A program made the translations under genes and the position numbers. Below are positions 34,965-49,026 of a DNA stretch of 64,000 bases, piece after piece. The notes beneath the pieces were generated by a model. That model ran no database searches, was not told the origin of the DNA, and worked only from the letters and a program-made list of their open reading frames with translations. The first letter of the stretch is position 1. Each line of letters begins with the position of its first letter. Source of the stretch: Helianthus annuus (Eukaryota; Streptophyta; Magnoliopsida; Asterales; Asteraceae); contig NC_035448.2 of the NCBI RefSeq assembly GCF_002127325.2, forward strand, positions 7,712,915 through 7,776,914. Reading direction: 5' to 3'.

Positions 34965-36561
34965 ATTTACAACGTCCATTTGCGCCAGTGTAATTTTCAC
35001 TTTTTGGTCTCGACCACAAGAATTTCTTACTTTCCCTTTGGGACACTTAACAACTCACACACCCATGATACATCGGTAACTGAGAGCCGAAGAGAGAATG
35101 AAGGAATCCGATGAGTACGTCGGCGCGTGAGGTGTACACCTATCCACGTGGCACCATCCTATTAATCGACTTAATTTTCCGGCAGCGGCAAGGCCGCAAG
35201 GCCACCACGTCTCCGCCGATGTGATGAGACTATGGACATGCAAACCATCATACGTGAGTAATTCATCTCTTTCTTTGTCGCATGGTACCGACGAGCGGTG
35301 GCGGTGGGAAGGTGCCGCATAAGGGGGCAATGTTCTCAGTTCTCACCGTCATTTGGGGTGTATTTAAGATTGTGATGTTGGCCGGCGATCACCGTCATTT
35401 GGGGTGTATTTTAATATGTGGTTGTCGTTGTGCGGTGGCGGATTAATAGTTGTGTGGTGGCTGGCGATGGCAGGGAGGGTGTTGTGTTGATGGTTGTAGA
35501 GAGAGAGGGAGAGAGAGAGAGAGTTAAGGTATTTAAAAATTATTTCTGATGACTTGTGGTGGTTGTTTGAAGCACATGGTTTTGTTAATTTTGATACAGG
35601 ATAACGTCAACTTTTTTTAATAAACTTTGAAGTAAAACTGATTTTTTACAAAGATTATCATTAAAGAAACTTGAAGTAAAACTAAATTTTTACAAAATTA
35701 TCATTGTTATAAATTATTTTTATTTATTAGATTAAATAATATACTGTATCTCTTAAGTAATATACAAGGACAATTTGAGCTTTCCCACAACAATACATTC
35801 GTAGATTTATTAATTGTTGTCAATGTATATTAAAAATAAAGGTCAAGATGGGTAATGTCAAGATAAGTTTGAGTCAGAATGAGTTGGGTTAGGATAAGAT
35901 GAAAAAAAATATGAAAAAAATTAGTAATAAAAAATAGAAAAAATATATAAAAAACTAAAAACTAGAAGCAAGAAAAAACAAAAAAATATATATATATAAT
36001 AAAAAGCAAAAAACTATCATGCAAACGATCTAAAGAACCAAAACAGTAACTATTTACTTTACTAATCTTTCTAATTTGACTGGTTTAATATTGTAAATTA
36101 AGGTGATTAAATACTATAGCATGTTTGCTACAATGTTATTTTTTTGTCCTTTTCCTTTTTTTGTCTTTTAAATTGTTGTCTTATTTTTTTACTTTTCTTT
36201 TTAAATTTAGTCGCACATTTATATTCTAAATACCGATACCGATCAAACAACGTTGATATACTGGTATCGGTATTCGTTTTTATTGTTTCCAAGTGATGTA
36301 AAACACGTGTCTATATCTTTTGGCCATATTAAGAAGTAAGAATCTTTATTGGTATTCAGTTTTATTGTTTTCGATCAATGTAAAACACGTGTCAATATTC
36401 TTTTGGTTATATTATGACTTTATTTTATGTCTCTCTTTTTGTTGTTATAACGAATGAGTGTTGGTACCGTAATAAAACAAACAGATGTCGACCGAATTCC
36501 CATCATTAATGTCATCATTGTGTCTATGTTTTCATCTAAAATTTGTTAAAAATGGGTCGCC
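34963..36561. other. Intergenic, GC-richer patch then AT-rich DNA
   Basis: 35090-35330 is GC-richer and has a minus-strand 91-codon frame without motif; 35330-35470 has two GTGTATTT-flanked CACCGTCATTTGGGGTGT words and GGTGGC runs. (GA)n-like sequence occurs at 35499-35523. From about 36200 the words TACCGATACCGA and GTAAAACACGTGTC (twice, 36300 and 36381) resemble sequence next to the Helitron-like end at 57896. Confidence 0.4.
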
Positions 36562-36591
36562 CCCGCCGCAAAGCGCGGGAACTACCCCTAG
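36562..36591 (+). mobile_element. Helitron-like 3' terminus
   Basis: A GC hairpin CCCGCCGCAAAGCGCGGG (36562-36579) is followed 8 bases later by CTAG (36588-36591) and then T. This is the 3' signature of Helitrons. The body would lie to the left; the 5' TC end was not identified. A reverse-oriented end with nearly the same hairpin is at 57896. Confidence 0.55.
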
Positions 36592-36780
36592 TTTTGTTTC
36601 AATTTTGGTTTTTATAAATTTATCTTTTGCATTTTTATATTGGTTTTTATAATTTGGTCCGTATACAGGTTTTCCGTCACAAGACGCGGTAGGAAAATCC
36701 TAGTTGCATATTATTTAACACAAAAAATAAAAAGAAAAGATAGAGGCTCATTACCTACACTCTAAATCCATCCCCAAGAT

Positions 36781-36814
36781 GAGGACGTGACAACCTACAT
36801 GAAGGCACGTCCTC
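36781..36814 (+). promoter_or_regulatory. Inverted repeat with two ACGT cores upstream of the DUF761 gene
   Basis: GAGGACGTG (36781-36789) and its exact reverse complement CACGTCCTC (36806-36814) are separated by 16 bases and lie about 65-100 bp upstream of the TATA box. GACGTG/CACGTC cores are the type bound by plant bZIP factors; binding here is an inference. Confidence 0.5.
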
Positions 36815-36879
36815 AGTTGATGATGGGGCTCCTTGACACCCAACTTAAACTTTAAAGCACCATCATTATTTTTCTGCCT

Positions 36880-36887
36880 TTATATAC
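36880..36887 (+). promoter_or_regulatory. TATA box of the DUF761 gene
   Basis: TTATATAC followed by a CCCCTCCCC stretch, 82 bp upstream of the ATG, giving a predicted 5' untranslated region of about 55 bp with a CTCTCTAATTCTCCC pyrimidine tract. Confidence 0.65.
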
Positions 36888-36968
36888 CCCTCCCCTCATC
36901 CCACTTCAACCACCATACATCTTTACTCTCTAATTCTCCCAAAATTTTAAAGATAACACCAAGCAAAA

Positions 36969-37475
36969 ATGGAACAAAATCGACAAATAACCTCAAAGAA
37001 GGTATGTAACATGGTACGTCTAGTTCTCTTCATGATCAGAAAAAAAATATCCAAAACAAAACTAATGCTAGACCTCAACATGGTAATCAAGCGTGGCAAG
37101 ATCGCGGGAAAAGCCCTACACAACCTCATGGTCCACAACAACCGCAAGCGGTCCGCCTTCCAACCGCCACCAAACGACCACTACGAGTTTAGCTGCACCA
37201 ACAGCCCGGTGTACCCGCTCTCTCTCTTCACCAACAAAGACAAAGACCATGATGAAATATTTGTTGACCCGACGGTTATAAAGGCGCTAGAGATGTTGAC
37301 TAGCGCCGCAGCTTCACCCGCGGTTTGCGGGTTTGGGAAAAGTCAGGTGGTTAGGCAGTTGAGGATAACGGACTCTCCATTTCCGTTATGTAATGATGAG
37401 GAGGATAGTTATGTGGATGAGGCTGCTGAAGAGTTTATTATTAATTTTTATGATGTTTTGAGACGGCAAAGTTAA
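36969..37475 (+). CDS. DUF761 protein, Avr9/Cf-9 rapidly elicited 146-like
   Basis: This intronless 168-aa frame is the best candidate for a working host gene here. The start in AAAAATGGAAC is a good plant context and the only ATG before an in-frame ATG at codon 15. The N-terminal half is basic (Lys/Arg-rich, residues 10-61). YEFSCTNSP at 72-80, VRQLRITDSPFPL at 128-140 and the C-terminal VDEAAEEFIINFYDVLRRQ at 149-167 are the conserved blocks of the DUF761 family. Members include ACRE146, induced during Cf-9-mediated defence in tobacco, and cotton-fibre expressed proteins; the biochemical role is unknown. Length is near the usual 150-250 aa for the small members. The promoter has a TATA box and an ACGT inverted repeat, and AATAAA lies 54 bp after the stop. 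Neighbours are transposon remains, so no partner is suggested. Confidence 0.9.
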   Translation: MEQNRQITSKKVCNMVRLVLFMIRKKISKTKLMLDLNMVIKRGKIAGKALHNLMVHNNRKRSAFQPPPNDHYEFSCTNSPVYPLSLFTNKDKDHDEIFVDPTVIKALEMLTSAAASPAVCGFGKSQVVRQLRITDSPFPLCNDEEDSYVDEAAEEFIINFYDVLRRQS

Positions 37476-37528
37476 ATATTGGATGTGAAATGTAAATATT
37501 GAAGTTATCTGGGATCGTTATGATATTA

Positions 37529-37534
37529 AATAAA
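37529..37534 (+). terminator. Polyadenylation signal of the DUF761 gene
   Basis: AATAAA 54 bp downstream of the TAA stop, in an AT-rich stretch. Confidence 0.5.
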
Positions 37535-37568
37535 CCGACTCATTTTAGCTGATAATAATACTAACTCA

Positions 37569-37810
37569 GTTATTTACCCATAATGGTCCGAACTTTTTCA
37601 TTTTGTTTGTAAAATAGTCCGCCATTAAAATAACATAATGGAGTTGAGTTTTTTTTTCCAAGTTACAAACCGATGTTTTCAGGATTTTGATCAGAATGAG
37701 GATACGAGTCTATTGATGTAAAACTTACCTTGAAATAGTGCTCTAAACGACGAAAACGATGCTTCAATTCGGGTGTTTGAACTTCTAATTAACAAAAATC
37801 AAGTCATTTA
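37569..37810 (+). mobile_element. Partial copy of the 9551 fold-back MITE family
   Basis: ATAATGGTCCG, AATGGAGTTGAG, AAACTTACCTTG, GCTTCAATTCGGGTGTTTG and AAAATCAAGTCA occur in the same order as in the left half of the element at 9551-10082. The right half is absent, so this is a truncated copy just behind the DUF761 gene. Confidence 0.7.
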
Positions 37811-38192
37811 TATATTCGAAGTGACTCGTGTTCCTTCATTCTAACACAACTCTAATATTATTCAAACATAAAATGTGGACGTGTTTTTTATTCGCATACT
37901 TTATGCCTATAAATTTAAAAAAAAAATCAATTATTTTATAAACATACCTAATTTATTATTTTTCTTTGAATGAGTCTTGGACTAAATCTTGATGGAGTAC
38001 ATGTACGCCCAAGTACAAATCAGGAATATATATGTATGACTGATACCAAATTCCTACTACCTTTTCAACGGTTTGGTACATTTAAATTTGGGGAATCAAA
38101 ATCTGCTTGAGAATCAAGTTTAATACTAAAAAAAAATCAGTCAAATATATTGAGTAAATACTAAATAAATAGTCTCAAATGGTTGGGTCCTT
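37811..38192. other. AT-rich intergenic DNA
   Basis: Nothing recognised. Confidence 0.5.
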
Positions 38193-38810
38193 GTTAACCC
38201 TAATGGCGTAACCGGTTTAAGTTACGCAATCTCAGACCTACTGCACATGACGGAAATCAAGCTTATTGTATGACTCGTTCGGAAGTTTCCCCTCTGGTTG
38301 GTTTAAGGGAAAACGAGTTTGTAGCTGGACAAGCAGCAAGAAAGGCAGAATCAAAGAAAGTTAATAAGCACGCTAAAACTTATGCAGAGAACCAGCATGT
38401 TTGTGTCCCTTTTGTCTTTGACATATTTGGCTCCTTAGCACCAGAAGCTATCCAATTCCTGAGCAAGGTCCAACGGGTCATCCACAACAATTGTTCAGCC
38501 TCAGAGGGCAGAGTTTTGTCTTTGGTAGATTAGGGTTTGCAATTGAGAAAGGGATGGCAGCGTAGCTTGTTGCCCGTCTACCTTCTATTTTTCTATTTTG
38601 ATGTAACTTGACAAGTCTTTTGGTGAAATATATAAAAAATATGGGCAACAAAAAAATATATAAAATATTTAGACATAAAAAAGATTCTTTTTAACAGCAA
38701 TTTTTTTTGTTAACCTAACGGCCTAACCGGTTTAAATTACGCAATCTCAGGCCTATCGCAAATGATGGAAATCAAGCTTATTGTGTGACTTGTTCGGAAT
38801 GTGATTCAAT
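38193..38810 (+). repeat. Direct repeats flanking a coding fragment
   Basis: About 95 bp at 38193-38290 (AACCGGTTTAAGTTACGCAA, ATCAAGCTTATTGT, GACTCGTTCGGAA) recurs at 38709-38806 with a few changes. The copies bracket the pseudogene fragment at 38270-38580. Confidence 0.75.
38270..38580 (+). pseudogene. Fragment of a plant repeat-encoded protein
   Basis: The frame reads PLVGLRENEFVAGQAARKAE, then NQHVCVPFVFDIFGSLAPEA, FLSKVQRVIHNNCSA, then shifts frame near 38500 and continues QSFVFGRLGFAIEKGMAA-stop-LVARLP. I recall similar VPFxFDxFGFLAPEA..LVARLP segments as very abundant in plant genomes and associated with mobile elements, but I cannot name the family with confidence. One frameshift and one TAG (CAG to TAG) make it non-functional. 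Confidence 0.5.
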
Positions 38811-41165
<2,355 letters not shown>

Positions 41166-41168
41166 TAA

Positions 41169-41470
41169 GGGTAAATGAGGTGGTCATTACTTATCACGCT
41201 TCATCATATACCACGCTCAATCATCATTTGACACCTCACTTCATCACATTTCACTCTATCACACTTGCAATGGTCATCACTCATCACATTCCATCACTCG
41301 CTTTTTTTTTTTAAATTTAAATAAATATTTCCACACACACATATTCATCTATCACGCATGTGATACACATCACGACATTCAAGTCCATTAAGCGTGATCA
41401 AGTGCTTGCGGCGGTGTTCCATCACTCATCACTTACAACGGTGGTTCATCACGGAACCACCCAACTACCC
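41169..41470. mobile_element. Harbinger-type (Tourist-like) MITE
   Basis: GGGTAAATGAGGTGGT at the left and ACCACCCAACTACCC at the right are imperfect inverted ends, flanked by TAA on both sides (41166-41168, 41471-41473), the target length and type of PIF/Harbinger. The interior has many ATCAC/GTGAT words. No coding. Confidence 0.65.
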
Positions 41471-41473
41471 TAA

Positions 41474-42135
41474 TTGGTGGATATTGTTTCATGTCATGTT
41501 GTGTTCCGGACACTTATGTACTAAGTCTTTCTTCGTTTTACAATTATAACTTTTTTACACAAGTTTGATCTATAACTTTTTTGTACGCAAGATGCAAAAA
41601 GTTGTGCAATGTATCTCATCTCCTTTTACACAATTGACAATACATACTGTATTGTTTTCTGTTTATTCTAAGTTTACCCTTTCACATTTTTTTTAGTTTA
41701 TAACAACAATAGAACTATGTAACGTAGGTAAAATTAAATTAAACATAGTAAACAGACGAAAATCAAGTAACATTAGCAACCCATGATGAAAGAATTGAGA
41801 TTGTGCATTGAAAAGTCCAAACTAGACCAAAATGAATAATTTCATTATTTTGTATTACTAATTAACATTGGTTTATAGTGTTTTACAGTTACAATTATAA
41901 TTACAAGATCAGATTAAAAAAAAAATAGATCTTTTACACATCACCATGCCACGTCAGCAAAAAAATAATCGGGTTAGTGTTTTGTTGGTTTGGGAGTGAC
42001 AGAACACAAGAAGTGTTAAGTTGAGAGTGGTGAGAGTCAAAGTGAAAATTAAGAGTGACAGCGGCCAAACACCAATAGTTTGGTGTGATAAAATCCAATA
42101 ACCCTTTTACAATTAAGGAATGATGCTTGTGCAAT
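41474..42135. other. AT-rich intergenic DNA
   Basis: Nothing recognised beyond short inverted words around 41940-42100 (CACCATGCCACGTCAGC). Confidence 0.45.
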
Positions 42136-42144
42136 TAAAACTTA

Positions 42145-42517
42145 GAGTTAAATGCCATTTTAGTCCTTGTGTTTTGGGCCATTTTGTCAGTTTAGTTCAA
42201 AGGTTTCATTTTTCGTCTGTGAATCCAAAAAGGTTTCACCATTGCCATTCTAGTCCACCGGGTTAACTTCAACCATTTTTCTGTTAATGAGAAGGACAAT
42301 TCTGTCATTTTATATGTAATTTTGTTAACTAGAAAGGCAATTCAGCCATATATAATGACCGAATTACCTTTCTGATTATCAAAAAATTGATTAAATTAAC
42401 CCATTGGACTAAAATGACAATGGCGAAATCTTTTTGGGCCCACAAGAGAAAAATAAAACCTTTGAACTAAAGTGACAAAATGAAACAAACCACAAGTACT
42501 AAAATGGCATTTAACTC
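42145..42517. mobile_element. Fold-back MITE, Mutator-like (9-bp TSD)
   Basis: The ends are inverted copies (GAGTTAAATGCCATTTTAGT and ACTAAAATGGCATTTAACTC), and pairing continues inward for over 100 bp (GTGACAAAATG, AACCTTTGAACTAAA and relatives). A perfect 9-bp direct repeat TAAAACTTA flanks it (42136-42144 and 42518-42526). Non-coding. Confidence 0.85.
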
Positions 42518-42526
42518 TAAAACTTA

Positions 42527-43299
42527 TTACAACAAACTACACCTGAAAGTTATAACCAATGTTGTATAGGTTGGATGCACTATTTATAATCAATAGTAGA
42601 ACAAAACTCATTATAAAACTAACAAAATATAAGAACTTAGACGCATCGTTATGCTAAGTTAGACGCGATTTGTAAGGATTTCTAAGGACAAAATGAGACA
42701 TGACTCATTGACTTGTAATGACTTCCGAGGATACAAAGGTTGAAAATTAATCTGACTTTCTTTATATATTTTTAGATTTTAAGCATATTAACCACTATTA
42801 GTTAAACAAGTTTTTAATACCTTTTTCTGTTATAGGAATTATTCTTGAATTCATAAATTCATATGTTGCTTAATATCGAGTGTATTAAGTTTTAAACTAT
42901 ACAATATGTAAAGATATAACAAAAGAAAATATCAATTTATAGAACATATTAATGTAAAAAAAGAGAGATCTAATTAAAAGAATTTAAAACAATCGTAACC
43001 GCTTAAAAATGTGTAACATGTATAAACACAAATCTAGCAATATATGACTAGATGTCGACATGTCGTACTACAACAAAAATCATAATGTCTTAAACTAATA
43101 TGTAATCTTAAACCTATGAACGAATATTTTTCTTATTTTTATCTTCAAAACTCATCCTAAAATATCTTAATTTAAGAAACAAGTGAATTATGAATAAATA
43201 TGCAGTACCCTTATGATGTTTTGGGCAATATTGGTACACTAAGATCGCTAGAGTATCTAGTAGTAACAAAGACGAAATGAGAATCTCCAAGCCTAAGCC

Positions 43300-43372
<73 letters not shown>

Positions 43373-44112
43373 AAGTTATTCAATATGTAGCTTTATATTC
43401 AAAAATTTCAAAAACTATATTAAATAAATTCAACTTTTTATAAAGTTTGTTCACTTTTGTGTATACCTTTTCTGTTACCCTTCATTTTAGTGGTATCCCA
43501 GTGGTCACTCACATACATAATAACATATTTTTAATAATATATCGTTTTCTTTCAAAATCAATCATTTCATGTTATGTCGTGTCATAAAATATTATATGCA
43601 TACGTATATGTATACATGCATGTATTATACGAATTATAGTATATATATTTATCCATGTAATAATCATAACAGAACTATTATTGTTTTTTATTAAAATAAT
43701 CCTAACATTCGATTATTTGTCGATTATGGTGTAGTACTTATTTGGTTCCTACTCATACATATAAAAGTATTTTGAGGTTGACATAAAGAAAAAGATGTAG
43801 TGAGTTTGGGCCTAGAGTCCAGGCCCACGGATTGAAAAAGGCCGAAATAGTGAAAGCGATTTTATTGAGATTTGAGAGTGGATTGATGTGGAAGGGAGTA
43901 TTCTAGTGGTCTATTATATACTATAACTGGACCTAAATTATTGTTAAGCTTCCCAGGTGGCCCACCACTAAATCTCTAATAATATTTAAAAATGACTAGT
44001 TGTATGGACCATATATCTAAACATGATTTTCTTGTACCATACGGGAAGTATTAATTATAAAGTGAGTTTTCTTTAAGTAATGTAATAAAGTACCATACGG
44101 GAAGTATAATTA
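42527..44112. other. AT-rich intergenic DNA
   Basis: No gene. Holds the (TA)n tract at 43308-43367 and a ~30-bp direct repeat (TACCATACGGGAAGTA..., 44035-44066 and 44091-44121) next to the Mutator-like element. Confidence 0.5.
43308..43367. repeat. (TA)n microsatellite
   Basis: About 30 TA units. Confidence 0.95.
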
Positions 44113-44418
44113 TAAAGTGAGGGATAAATTACACTTTTCATCCTTTATGTTTGTAGCGGGTTGTAATGGATGACCTTTAACTTCAATAATTACAGTCACA
44201 GTCCTTTATTTGAAAAACCCAATACACCTTTCATCCTTTAGCACTAACCAGGTGAAAATTTTCAGTTAAGTCTGTTTACTTAAGGACAATTTAGTCTTTT
44301 TACTTGATTATTAGAACATAAACTAAAAGAAAAATGCATCAAATATAAATACCACTTTTCTCCCTCACACTCTCTTTCTCTCTCTCATACACACTTTGAA
44401 CTTTCTCCCTCTCTCTAA

Positions 44419-44746
44419 GGCCATCCGTAGTCATAAAGCCCTTTGTGGGGCGTTATGCGACACGTGTCGTGCCACGTCACACAGGGGCTTTATGGGGCGT
44501 TATATCACTAGAGTCCGTAGTCATAAAGCCCCTACCCATCATAATTTTCGTTTTTATTAATTAATTATAAAAACCCATGTTTTTTTGTGATTGGTCCAAC
44601 TTTGAAAAGCATCTCCAAAACGCCGTGATAATAATGGCGCCTCCCCCAAATTTCTGAAACATGGCGCCCCTCGTTTTGGTGTTCGGGGCGCTATGGGGGC
44701 TTTATGAAGGAAAAGGGCGGTATATGGAGCCCCATTACACATGCTC
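44419..44746. mobile_element. Harbinger-type MITE
   Basis: Starts GGCCATCCGTAGTCATAAAG and ends ATTACACATGCTC, with TAA on both sides (44416-44418 and 44747-44749). CTTTATGGGGCG and TCATAAAGCCCC words recur inside. It lies inside the Mutator-like element. Confidence 0.75.
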
Positions 44747-44749
44747 TAA

Positions 44750-45719
44750 ACAAACCAGTAACTACCACCACCAAACTCACCACCACCACCAATCTTTAAA
44801 AACAAATAATCTTTTTTCATTACCTCCGGCGACCGACCGTTTTTTCCGGCCATCTTCTCCGGCAAGCACCACAACACCTCCGACCTTCTCTTCATCTAAA
44901 CCCCCCAAACTACCCCACTTACCTCCAATAGACGGCCGGCCACCAATCACATTAGTGCGATGATCAATTTCATTAAAAATCATGGATGGAACTTGAAGAA
45001 CAAAGATTCACTAGCATCGGTATACCAAATCTATAAATTTCTTAAAAACTTTCTTAAGGGCTTTTGAGATAAACATTCGATTTAGATATTTTTCCATATA
45101 TCTTTCGTTTGTTGAACCACCATCACCATGTAAATCAGATCCAGATCACAAACAATATTTTCTCTTGAACCGGCGATGACCACCATAAGCGTCGTCACCA
45201 TTCCGATTCAACAGATCTTGATTGGGGGGTTTTGGTGGTGATGTAAAACATGATAGTTTCTCTTAAGATCTCGATTTGGGGGTTTTGGTGGTGATATGAA
45301 AGTTTCTCTTATGATTAAGAGCTGAGGTTAAGATCTACAAGGGTTTCAGAACTGAGGGTTGGGTGGTGGTGGTGGGGTGGTGCTCGTGGTCGTCGGAGGG
45401 TTGGGGTGGTGGTGGGGCAGCGGTGGTGGGGCGGTGGAGGTAGTGGAGATGGGTGATAGTGGTGGTTTAGATGTGCAGGTAGGTTATGTCACATAATATA
45501 TATAACATATATTAAATAATTAATTGATTGTTTTAAAGTATTTCTATTTTATTTATTATAATATATATTTTTAATATGTAAAATGACCAAATAGCCCTCA
45601 TATGCAATGCAAATGCCATAGTTAACTGAAAATTTTAACAAGGTTAAGGGCAAAGGACAAAACATGCAACGGGTTTTTCAAACAAAGGACTGTGACTGTA
45701 ATTATTGAAGTTAAAGGTC
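44750..45719. other. Interior of the Mutator-like element
   Basis: CCACCACCAAACTCACCACC at 44764 and GGTGGTGGTGGGGTGG at 45364 are triplet-like runs; a 100-codon plus frame (44661-44963) rich in Ser, Pro and Thr crosses the MITE border and is not a credible gene. No transposase motif is seen. Confidence 0.45.
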
Positions 45720-45724
45720 ATCCA

Positions 45725-48700
45725 TGTTACGCCCTAACACGTTTTACCTTAAAAATGACGCAGCGGAAAAGAGCTTTAAAAATTTACATTTCTAGACGTT
45801 ATATTTTTCAACTATATGGTCGATCTATCCGTGCAATCCTTGCTCTTGACTCGATTTACGTCCGCTTCGCCTCCTAAGTAGTAGAAGAAGTCCGTGTATC
45901 ACCTGTGGGCGTCACATACAACTTAGCCATTAGTCAACGAAAACATCATATAACATTAAAACTCATATAATTAAGGATTGAATAACGTTTGACAATTTAA
46001 CTTTAGTTCATCCAACTATCCTTACTCATCCTCTTATTCCGGGTTGGGCTTAAATTTCATAAGAATCCGATGTACTCATTCCTGCATTACATACCGACCT
46101 CAAACGCATAATTAGTAACGTTAAAATTCGAACATATCAATTCACGCATGCATACGTACTTACATACAAACATACATACACATCTACATACACACATGCC
46201 TTTCCTACAACTTTACTTACGTGCATACCCTCATATATGTCTTTACACATACACACATACACAACTACATACGTACATACCTTTCCTACATCTTTACATA
46301 ATCCTACAATATTTACATGGGACTTCGACTTTGATTTATAGCCCATAAACATCTAAGGATCGATCAAATCATGTTTAGAAAACCCGCCGTAGTCCACGGG
46401 TAACAAACCGAAGCCTACGATACATAAATCAACTTAAATAACAAGATTTCAGCTTTTGAGACTTGGGGAGGCCGTCGGCGACGGCCTTAGAGGCGTCGGC
46501 GACGGGCCTTGCCTTTACCCGTAGCCAGAAACACCCGTAAACAGCTAAATAAGGCGTCTGGCAAAACTGATGTTGTTTTGTCGTTCGTACGCGCTAAAAC
46601 GCGCATAACTTTTGAACCGTTTAACCGTTTAACCTCTCGTTTCTTCCTACATGCTTGTAAATTCACATTCTATCATATTAACTTAAAATCCTACCTCCGG
46701 ATTAAGGAAATTCTTAACTTAATCCCGCATTTAGGTACCATATTACTACATATTCTTTAGGATCCCACATTTAGGTACCATATTACTACATATTCTTTAG
46801 GATCCCACATTTAGATACCATATTACTACATATTCTTTAGGATCCCACATTTAGGTACCATATTACTACATATTCTTTAGGATCCCACATTTAGGTACCA
46901 TATTACTACATATTCTTTAGGATCCCACATTTAGGTACCATATTACTACATATTCTTTAGGATCCCACATTTAGGTACCATATTACTACATATTCTTTAG
47001 GATCCCACATTTAGTTTATTATTATTTATTGTGTCTTTTATCTTTGGGGTGTTACACGTTATGGGTATTCGTGCATAAAAAGGTCTACGACATACAAAAC
47101 CCCATACTCCTCACTTTCATACTTGACCAAAACATTACACCAATCGATTAGCTTGTTTCTAAACTACTTTTAAGATCGTTTGCCCAATATACCCATCAAG
47201 GGCGTTTTGGTCAACTTTATTCCCATCATTTACGACGAAGGACTTCATCACATATTTGATCTCAACATCATGTTTAATTAATTAAAACATTATATTACTT
47301 AAACAAACTAAGAAGTGATTACGGAAATCACTTACCTTGTGCATCCGTGTTCATACCCGCTTGCTTGCCTCATCTTGACCCGTTAGCCTTCCATGCTTGG
47401 TCCATGCTAGTGTGGTTCCTATTCTTTCATGCCGTCATGCCATAATAATGTTAGTATTCATGCTCATTCATATTAACACACATTTTCCAACTCTTATCTA
47501 CATTGACTTTCACTAACACGCATACGACATGATTGGTCAACCACATAGTTTCAATATCCTTGAAATCTAAATTCGTTATCACACATAACACATAATTGAT
47601 CTACACATATTCCATGATCTCTCGATTCTTATATTTGTGTCAAAATGCCTAACCATGCTATAGATTCTCTGTTGACTTTCAGAAAGTCAACCTTCTAGCA
47701 TATAACTTCCAATTTCGAACACGCATTTATGTTGATATAATAGACCATATTAATGACATCATATTAATTTCATACACAATGTTGTATAACACATACAACT
47801 ACATGATCACCTAGTCACATACACAATATACACATACTTATGTTTTCATAACTCTACATTCGACAACCGCATTGTTCAACATTCAATTAATCAAAATTAT
47901 CATCTTACATACGTACACGACATAACTCCAACATTATCACTTATCAATAAACTATTCATTTCACATTCGTACACATTTACTCTTAATCACCATAAACCAA
48001 GCGCATCAATTACATGGCGAGCATCACACCATTGAAGCATAAGGTACAAGTTCTTAATGCATAATTTTACCAAACCATACATTCAAATCCGAATTCTCAT
48101 ATGGACTCCACCTTAAGCACACTTAACTTATTATTTTGCTAACGGCTCCACCATAAGCACCTTCTATACATACTTACCCACAACTTTCATATAATTTCAC
48201 AATTTTGCTCTCTTAGGCATTTCATCGAACACTTGGCGGGTGTACTACTAACAAAACATTATGTACAAGCATTCATTGCATATTCTTACTAGTTCATATC
48301 AACATCATCAAATTCCACTTGAATCATATAATTCTCATAATATACCCAAATTAACTAACAATTACTCATTACATACAATATCATACATAAACTTTACACA
48401 ACAATTAAGCATACATGATTATCCATAACATCATCTTCACTACCACAAGTGGGTTTTCATCTCTAATCATATAATTAACCTAAACCACGTGTAATCTATG
48501 CTTTATATCATGATATTAATACATTCTCATGCTCAATTTCATACCAATTCGCGGGTTGATCAAAACCCACTTCATATCAAAATCACCAAATCAAAAATTA
48601 CAACTTACCAAGTGATCTTTAGGGCTAGATGACTAAGAATTCGGGTACATGCATTAGATTTGGGTTGAATTCCCCTTTCAATTTGAGCAAATAAGCTTGA

Positions 48701-49011
48701 ACTAGGGTTTGGCTCCTTTGGGAGCTTCTAATCGACGTAGAACACACACGAATGTGTGTTTGTGTGTGTTGATATTTTCTTATAATATCCCAACTTCCCT
48801 TTTAACCCACATTAGTCCCTTATGATTGTAAATTAAACATAGTTGGCCCCATTGTTTTTCCACTCTCAATCTATAGCCAGCACTATCAAACCAAGTTAGA
48901 TAACTTGGTTGTTAGTGAAATAACCCACTTGAACAATAAATCCTACTTACTCATGCCAACCTAATAAAATGTCAAAATAAAATATTTTGACTCGAGTTTT
49001 GGGGCGTTACA
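45725..49011 (-). repeat. 3' LTR of the LARD-like element
   Basis: Contains a CATACA-rich stretch (46141-46275), two GGCCGTCGGCGACGGCC-type palindromes (46470-46508), the 40-bp tandem repeat (46720-47014), and strong short hairpins: 47314-47332, 47671-47691 (10-bp arms, 1-base loop), 48741-48760 and 48889-48910. Small frames over the CATACA stretch are low-complexity and not genes. Confidence 0.92.
46720..47014. repeat. 40-bp tandem repeat, 7 copies (left LTR)
   Basis: Units starting GGATCCCACATTTAGG follow each other every 40 bp from 46720 to 46999, plus a 15-bp partial. The first unit is slightly diverged (AATCCCGC) and one unit has ATACC for GTACC at 46814. Confidence 0.97.
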
Positions 49012-49026
49012 AGTCTACCCTCCTTA
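49012..49026 (-). other. Polypurine tract of the LARD-like element
   Basis: On the minus strand AAGGAGGGTAGACT directly precedes the LTR start TGTAACGCC. Confidence 0.65.

Noticed and set aside
35055..35330. 91-codon minus frame in a GC-richer patch
   Set aside because: No motif and no promoter or start context; composition alone is not evidence of a gene.
43114..43383. 89-codon minus-strand frame
   Set aside because: About a third is poly-Ile/Tyr from the (TA)n tract.
44661..44963. 100-codon Ser/Pro/Thr-rich frame
   Set aside because: It crosses the right border and TAA duplication of a MITE, so it is a chance fusion.
46137..46352. Overlapping plus and minus frames in the LARD-like LTR
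   Set aside because: They come from CATACA low-complexity sequence and have no motif.
46720..47014. Regular 40-bp repeats resembling a CRISPR array
   Set aside because: The units are contiguous with no unique spacers, lie in a plant LTR, and recur in the other LTR; this is a minisatellite.
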